This document shows positions 59,198 to 64,000 of a stretch of 64,000 bases of DNA, one piece after another; positions within the stretch are counted from its first letter, which is position 1, and each line of letters starts with the position of its first letter. Position numbers and translations under genes: made by a program. The stretch comes from an uncultured Clostridia bacterium. Its GTDB lineage: Bacteria > Bacillota > Clostridia > Christensenellales > Borkfalkiaceae. Where the stretch lies: contig CALVMR010000029.1 of the NCBI GenBank assembly GCA_944346885.1, positions 1 through 64,000 on the forward strand, read 5' to 3'. The notes below the pieces were generated by a model. It did no database searches and was not told where the DNA came from. It was given only the letters and a program-made list of their open reading frames with translations.

Positions 59198-60427
59198 TTA
59201 TTCTTCGGGCGCGCACAGCAGCCCGCCTTCGCACCGTTCGAGCGCACGCACCCGCGCGCGCTTTTTTACGCTTCCGCGCACATACAGGCGGATGTAATTT
59301 TCGGAATACCCTTCGGTAAACCCGCCCCGCTCCTCTTCGGGGACGAGGCGGAGCGTTTTGCCGAGAAAAGAGGCTTCGTATTCCTCCCGCAGCCGCGCGC
59401 CCAGCGCCAGCAGCCTGCCCAACCGCTCCCTTTTGACCTGCGGGGCAAGGTCCGGCAGCTTTGCCGCGGCGGTGCCCGCCCGCCTGCTGTACGCAAAGCA
59501 ATGGATCTGCGAAAAGCGCATCTCCTCCGCAAACGCCAGCGTTTCCGCAAAGTCTTCCTCCCGCTCCGCGGGGAAACCGACGATGATATCCGTCGTGACC
59601 GCCGCCTGCGGAAACGCCTCCCGCACCAGCGCCGCCGCGGCGGCAAACTCTCTGCGGGTGTATTTTCGGTTCATCGCCCGCAGCACCGCGTCCGACCCGC
59701 TCTGCAACGAGAGATGGAAATGCGGCGCAAAATCTTTGACCTGTTTTGCCGCTTCGAGCAAACGCTCCGTCACCGCGTGCGTCTCCAACGAACCGAGGCG
59801 GATGCGCGCGTCGGCGTCCTTTACGGCGAGCAGAAGGTCGGCAAGCCCGCGCGCGCCGTCGCGGTACGAGGAGAGATCGATGCCCGTGAGCACGACCTCC
59901 TCGGCGGGGCACGCCAAAATTTCCGCCGCGGCGCTCTCCAACGCGCGCGAACGCGAACGCCCGCGCAGGTACGGAATGATGCAATAGGCGCAAAAATTGT
60001 TACAGCCGTCCTGAACCTTCACATAGGCGCGCGTATGCAAAAAACGGGGCGCGGGCAGCTCTTCAAAGGCGTTTTCGTCGGGCGCGATGCGCACACCCTC
60101 CTCGTCCAAAAGCTCGAAGAGCGCGCCTTTGTGCATGGTCCCCGTGACCAGCTGCACGCCCCTGCCCGCAAACTGCGCGGGCTGCCGCTGCGCCGCGCAC
60201 CCGCACACGAGAATGCGCGCCGCGGGCGACACGGCGCGGATCCGCGCGATCGCCTGCCTGCTCTTTTTTTCCGCCTCCGCCGTTACGGCGCAGGTGTTGA
60301 GGATGTACAGATCGGCGGGCACGAGCACGTCCGAAACCTCCCATCCGCGCTCTTGCAGCCCGCGCAGCAGCGAGGCGCTTTCGCAGCCGTTGACTTTGCA
60401 TCCGAGGGTGAAGACGACCGCTTTCAT
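59198..60427 (-). CDS. mtaB: tRNA t6A37 methylthiotransferase MtaB
   Basis: A 409-residue radical SAM methylthiotransferase that makes ms2t6A at position 37 of tRNAs reading ANN codons. The N-terminal cluster-binding cysteines are in FTLGCKVNGCES, LNTCAVTAEAEKKSRQ and VCGCAAQRQP. The radical SAM motif is CNNFCAYCIIPYLRGRSRSR, and a TRAM domain ends the protein. The ATG overlaps the rsmE stop by four bases. MtaB is preferred over RimO and MiaB by the KVN and AEKKSRQ patterns. Confidence 0.94.
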   Translation of the reverse strand: MKAVVFTLGCKVNGCESASLLRGLQERGWEVSDVLVPADLYILNTCAVTAEAEKKSRQAIARIRAVSPAARILVCGCAAQRQPAQFAGRGVQLVTGTMHKGALFELLDEEGVRIAPDENAFEELPAPRFLHTRAYVKVQDGCNNFCAYCIIPYLRGRSRSRALESAAAEILACPAEEVVLTGIDLSSYRDGARGLADLLLAVKDADARIRLGSLETHAVTERLLEAAKQVKDFAPHFHLSLQSGSDAVLRAMNRKYTRREFAAAAALVREAFPQAAVTTDIIVGFPAEREEDFAETLAFAEEMRFSQIHCFAYSRRAGTAAAKLPDLAPQVKRERLGRLLALGARLREEYEASFLGKTLRLVPEEERGGFTEGYSENYIRLYVRGSVKKRARVRALERCEGGLLCAPEE

Positions 60428-61140
60428 TGCCATTCTCCCAAACAGAACACGGCAACGGAAACGAGGGCGATCGCCGCCGTTTCCGCGCGCAGGATGCGTT
60501 TGCCGAGGGTGACCCCCGCAAACCCCGCCGCCTGCGCCGCGGCAAACTCTTCGGGGGAAAAACCGCCCTCGCTGCCCACGACAAGCGCGCACGGCCCTTG
60601 CAGCGCGCGCAGGTCCGCGTCGCTCTTTTGCGCAAATTCGCAGGCGAACAGCTTATTTTCAAAGCCCGCCGCCGCGGCAAAGACCTCCACCAAAGAGCGG
60701 TAAAAGCGCACGGCGGGCACGGTGGCGCGCAGGCACTGCTGCGCCGCCTCGCGCGCCACCTTTTGCAGCCGCGCGAGCTTGTTTTCGTTCATGAACGCGC
60801 TGCAATAGCGGCTTTCGAACACGCCGATCTCCGAAACGCCGAGCTCCGTCGCCTTTTGCACGACCCATTCGGTCTTATCCCCTTTGAGCGCCCCGCAAAA
60901 GAGGGCAACGGGCGTTTTGCACTCCTTTTCCGAAGGCGCGCTGCCCGTAACGGTGCACGCGAGCGCGCCCTTTTGTTCGGCGTTGATGACGGCGGTGTAT
61001 TCCCTGCCGCTGCCGTCGAAGAGCACGATCTCGTCGCCCGCGCGCAGACGCAGCACGTTTTTCGCGTGCCGGTACGCCTCGCCCGTGAGCAGCGTTTCCC
61101 GCCCGATGTTTTCCACAAAAAAACGTCTTGTCGTTGCCAT
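60424..61140 (-). CDS. rsmE: 16S rRNA (uridine1498-N3)-methyltransferase
   Basis: A 238-residue SPOUT methyltransferase. The N-terminal PUA-like part is TRRFFVENIGRETLLTGEAY and the trefoil knot has LVVGSEGGFSPEEF with LGKRILRAETAAI. It methylates U1498 of 16S rRNA. I chose the ATG at 61140, 13 bases after prmA; the ribosome binding site is weak, so coupling to prmA is likely. The order prmA-rsmE-mtaB is conserved in Clostridia. Confidence 0.95.
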   Translation of the reverse strand: MATTRRFFVENIGRETLLTGEAYRHAKNVLRLRAGDEIVLFDGSGREYTAVINAEQKGALACTVTGSAPSEKECKTPVALFCGALKGDKTEWVVQKATELGVSEIGVFESRYCSAFMNENKLARLQKVAREAAQQCLRATVPAVRFYRSLVEVFAAAAGFENKLFACEFAQKSDADLRALQGPCALVVGSEGGFSPEEFAAAQAAGFAGVTLGKRILRAETAAIALVSVAVFCLGEWQ

Positions 61141-61153
61141 GGGATGCCCGTAC

Positions 61154-62101
61154 CTATTTTTCCCGCGCAAACAGCAGCGCGAACCACTCGCCCCTGTGCA
61201 ATTCTCTTTCAAGGCGCAGCCCCTGCGCGGCATACGCTTCTTTCACCTGCGCAAGTTTGGGCGCGATGATCCCGCTCAGGATGAGCGTGCCGCCCTCCTT
61301 TAAATACCGCGGGATATCGCCCGCAAGGCGGCACAAAATATCCGCCGTGATGTTGGCGAGCACGATATCGCCCCGCTCCTCCGTCTTTTCCAAAAGATCG
61401 CCGAGCAAGACCTGCGCCCGATCCGCCACGCCGTTGAGCGCGGCGTTGTGCGCGGCGCTCTCCACCGCGATGCCGTCGATATCCGTCATCACGGCGCGGC
61501 GCGCCCCCAGTTTGAGGGCGGAAATGCCCAAAATGCCGCTGCCGCAGCCCACGTCTACAACGGTATCCCCCGCTTTGAGCGCCGTTTGCAGCAGTTCGAG
61601 GCACATGGAAGTTGTTTCGTGCTCGCCCGTGCCGAACGCCATGTTCGAATCGAGCAGCACCGCCTCCTCTCCGTCGGCGGGCGTATATTCGATCCACGCC
61701 GGGCACACCACGATGCGGCTGCCGATGTGCAGCGGGCGGAAATGCTGCTTCCAGATCTGCGCCCACTCGTCGCTCTCCGCTTCCCGCTGCGACGTTTCCA
61801 GCGAGCCGAACTCCAAAAAGCCCCTGCCGCGTTCGCGCATCGCTTCCAGCTCTTCGCGCACGGCGCGCGCCTGCCGCGGCGCCTCCTCCGCCGAAAAATA
61901 GCACTTGACCAACGCCTCGCCCGTATCCTGCACGGCAGACTCTTCGATATAATCCCAAAAAACGCGCTTATCCTTTTGCAGCGCGAGCGCGTCCGCCGCG
62001 TCCAAAATGGCGACACCGCCCGTTGCATGCCGCCATAAAACGTCGGCAACGAGCTCCGCCCCTTCCGTGGTGGTGTGCACCGTAAATTCGATCACTTTCA
62101 T
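61154..62101 (-). CDS. prmA: ribosomal protein L11 methyltransferase
   Basis: PrmA, 315 residues, methylates L11. The N-terminal L11-recognition domain is followed by the SAM-binding domain, with NMAFGTGEHETTSMCLELL, VVDVGCGSGILGISALKLGA and LANITADIL. A good promoter lies just upstream (62152-62180). Confidence 0.97.
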   Translation of the reverse strand: MKVIEFTVHTTTEGAELVADVLWRHATGGVAILDAADALALQKDKRVFWDYIEESAVQDTGEALVKCYFSAEEAPRQARAVREELEAMRERGRGFLEFGSLETSQREAESDEWAQIWKQHFRPLHIGSRIVVCPAWIEYTPADGEEAVLLDSNMAFGTGEHETTSMCLELLQTALKAGDTVVDVGCGSGILGISALKLGARRAVMTDIDGIAVESAAHNAALNGVADRAQVLLGDLLEKTEERGDIVLANITADILCRLAGDIPRYLKEGGTLILSGIIAPKLAQVKEAYAAQGLRLERELHRGEWFALLFAREK

Positions 62102-62151
62102 GTTCCGCTCCGTACGCGGTTTTGCGCGCAGCGCGCATCCGTACGCCCTGT

Positions 62152-62180
62152 ATTCTACCCGTTTTTCGCCGCCAAGTCAA
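62152..62180 (-). promoter_or_regulatory. promoter of the prmA operon
   Basis: On the minus strand TTGACT (62175-62180), 17 bases, TAGAAT (62152-62157). The -35 overlaps the stop codon of the upstream alpha-galactosidase gene. Confidence 0.75.
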
Positions 62181-64000
62181 ACGGTTTGCTCCCGTTCCAG
62201 CAAGAAGGCGCCCGCCTGCATCGCCTGCGGCGAAAAAAGCAGCTTGCCGCCCTCTTCCGCAAAGCGGAGCGACGCAAAGGCGGCACGCAGCTTGTAGCCG
62301 CGCACGTCGCAGGCGCAGCCGCCGAAGGGCGGGCGGAAAAAGTGCGCCAAAACCAGCATGCGGCTGCCGTCTCGGCTGACCTTTTTTACGATCTGCCGCC
62401 CCTTCGGGTCGCGGAAATACCGCACGCTGCACACGATCTGCTCCGTATCCCCCTCCGCAACGATCTCTTTGACCTGCCCGTAAAAGGCGAGCCCCTCCGC
62501 AAGCGTCTGCCGCTGCGCGGGCGAGAGGCGGGGCAGATCGCCCGAAATGCAGACGCGCCCGAACATTGCCGCCGTCAGCGACCAAACGATCCGGTCCCGC
62601 CCGTCCTTTTCGCGCAGCACCGCCCAAATTTGGCTCTGCCGCGCGGGCACGACGCGCGAAACGTTGGCGGCGACGAGCGGGATCTCGTCGCACTCGTGCG
62701 CATCCGAAAAGCTGCACATCGAAACGCCCCGCATGCGCAGCGGCTCGATGCGGCTGCCGCCCGAAGAGCAGTTTTCGATGACGATCCCCGGCACGGCGGT
62801 TTTGAGCTCCTCCTGCCAGCCGAGGCTCGCTTCGGCGACCTGCCGCCCCGCTTCGCCGAGGCTTTCGGCGCCGTCGCACCCCATGCCGTAATTGTCGTTG
62901 TAGTCGATCTTGACGTAGCCGAACCCGTTTTCGCGCAAAAACGCGCACATCCGCTCGCGGATGTATGCCTGCACGGCGGGTTTACGCAGATCGAAAAAGC
63001 GGCGGTTTTTGGAGGTGATGACCGCGCCGTCTCGTTTGAGCAGCATGTATTCTTTGCCGAAAGCGCGGCTGTCTCTGCCCGCCACTTCAAACTCGAACCA
63101 AATGCCCGGCACCATGCCCCGCGCGCGGATGCCGTCCGCCACCGCCTTTATGCCGCGGGGAAAGAGCGTTTTGCTCGGCTCCCAATCCCCGACGGCGTTG
63201 CACCAGCCGCAGTCATCGGGCTTATACCAGCCGCAGTCAATAACGAAATAATCGAAGGGCAGCCCTTCCGCCGCGCGCAGGATCGCCGCAATGTTCTCCT
63301 CGCTCGGCACGCCCCACGTGGTGCAGTACTCGTTGAACAAAACGGGCAGCTTCCGCTCGCTTTCGGGCAGGGAAAGCCGATCGTTTTGGAAACGCACGAG
63401 GCGGTTGCACGCCTCCTGCACGCCGCCCCTGCACACGCGCAGGTAGGCGCGGTGCGTGGCAAAGCGCCCGCCCGCGGGCACGGCTTTGCTCCAATGCCCG
63501 AATTCGCGGTCCGCAAGCCCGCCCGAAAGCGCGCAGGTCTCCTTTTCTTTGTACAGTTCGATCTGCCAGCTGTACGGCGCCTCCAACAGCGCGGCAAGGG
63601 TAAAGTTTTTTCCGTTCGTCAGCGCCGCAAAGGGGAAGTAGCCGCGGTTCGGCATGCTGCCGACCTGCCCGAACCGCTCGCATTTTACGCCGTAGCGCCC
63701 CCAGCTCATATCCATGCCGAGGTCGCAAAATTCCTCCTCTTTGTAACGGCATTCGCGGCTCCATGCGCTCGAAAGGCGCACGAGGCGCAGCCCGCGGTCG
63801 GTCACGCCGCGCGCGGCGGGGTTGCGGATCCCGCTCACGGAAAAACTTTGCAAACTTTCCAGCACCTGCGTTTTCCCCGTGTTGTTTTCGTATTCGACGC
63901 CCACCGAAAACACGCCCGTCGCCGCGTCCCACAAGAGCGTGTGCGTGTAATCGTTGCCCCGCCCGTCCGAAAGAACCGTGACGACGCCGCCCGTATCCGC
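62177..64000 (-). CDS. GH36 alpha-galactosidase, N-terminus outside the window
   Basis: The C-terminal 607 codons of a family 36 glycoside hydrolase; the frame is open to the right edge. The (beta/alpha)8 barrel carries YFVIDCGWYKPDD, VGDWEPSKTLFPRGIKAVAD, WFEFEVAG, GYVKIDYNDNYG with the nucleophile Asp, ENCSSGGSRIE, and MCSFSDAHECDE, where the acid/base Asp lies. It should release alpha-galactose from raffinose-type sugars, probably in the cytoplasm since no export signal is visible in this part. No sugar transporter is visible next to it. Confidence 0.9.
   Translation of the reverse strand, partial: ADTGGVVTVLSDGRGNDYTHTLLWDAATGVFSVGVEYENNTGKTQVLESLQSFSVSGIRNPAARGVTDRGLRLVRLSSAWSRECRYKEEEFCDLGMDMSWGRYGVKCERFGQVGSMPNRGYFPFAALTNGKNFTLAALLEAPYSWQIELYKEKETCALSGGLADREFGHWSKAVPAGGRFATHRAYLRVCRGGVQEACNRLVRFQNDRLSLPESERKLPVLFNEYCTTWGVPSEENIAAILRAAEGLPFDYFVIDCGWYKPDDCGWCNAVGDWEPSKTLFPRGIKAVADGIRARGMVPGIWFEFEVAGRDSRAFGKEYMLLKRDGAVITSKNRRFFDLRKPAVQAYIRERMCAFLRENGFGYVKIDYNDNYGMGCDGAESLGEAGRQVAEASLGWQEELKTAVPGIVIENCSSGGSRIEPLRMRGVSMCSFSDAHECDEIPLVAANVSRVVPARQSQIWAVLREKDGRDRIVWSLTAAMFGRVCISGDLPRLSPAQRQTLAEGLAFYGQVKEIVAEGDTEQIVCSVRYFRDPKGRQIVKKVSRDGSRMLVLAHFFRPPFGGCACDVRGYKLRAAFASLRFAEEGGKLLFSPQAMQAGAFLLEREQTV

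Overview
The window is GC-rich, densely coded and chromosomal. It reads as an anaerobic Clostridia-type Firmicute. The evidence is a trimeric electron-bifurcating type [FeFe]-hydrogenase operon, an anaerobic ribonucleotide reductase with its activase, rubredoxin, NADP-type glutamate dehydrogenase, a DapL lysine/peptidoglycan route, spore genes spoVAD and spoVAE, MinDE, and strong GGAGG-type ribosome binding sites with sigma-A-like promoters (TTGACA-N17-TATAAT). I cannot place the genus; an uncultured gut lineage is a reasonable guess. I found no rRNA, tRNA, CRISPR array, phage or insertion sequence.

Layout. 1-6065 (minus): rpoC (its 3' end lies outside the window) and rpoB, whose product has a long acidic tail. 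6449-10247 (plus): rqcP, fused ispDF, radA and a small membrane protein. 10399-16172 (minus): dapL, pyrG, dapF, an ANTAR regulator and purA. 16576-18759 (minus): three paralogous zinc-ribbon/two-helix membrane proteins. 19296-24269 (minus): the hydrogenase operon hydC, GHKL ATPase, [2Fe-2S] protein, hydB, hydA. It is divergent from citrate synthase (24558-25955, plus). 26132-34990 (minus): HAD phosphatase, an unrecognised protein, hisC, an ABC exporter, a CoA-disulfide/persulfide reductase with rhodanese, and a secreted-anchored protein. 35261-36690 (plus): spoVAD-spoVAE. 36789-38763 (minus): gdhA and a charged hypothetical. 38964-39908 (plus): a WYL regulator. 40075-44096 (minus): a nucleotidyltransferase, a CofD/YvcK-HAD fusion and a membrane GT2.

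44685-48415 (minus) is a second hydrogenase-linked operon: DRTGG protein, anti-sigma-like ATPase, an H-cluster-like iron-sulfur protein, a second DRTGG-like protein, PHP phosphoesterase and YbaK. 48528-51199 (minus): a heavy-metal exporter-like permease and a MalK/MsmX-type ATPase with an Ala/Glu-rich tail. 51430-52380 (plus): argF. 52718-57429 (minus): a DUF3737 protein, rubredoxin, dut, nrdG, nrdD. 57659-58671 (minus): minE, minD. 58829-62101 (minus): HIT, mtaB, rsmE, prmA. 62177 to the right edge (minus): a GH36 alpha-galactosidase missing its N-terminus.

The most unusual items are: the CofD/YvcK-HAD fusion beside a nucleotidyltransferase, an arrangement reminiscent of the CofC/CofD pair; the hydrogenase genes and their putative sensory partners in two operons about 20 kb apart; recurring short GC-rich tandem repeats (often 33-36 bp) between genes, one of which repeats the 3' end of minE in frame; the RpoB acidic tail; and the zinc-ribbon trio.
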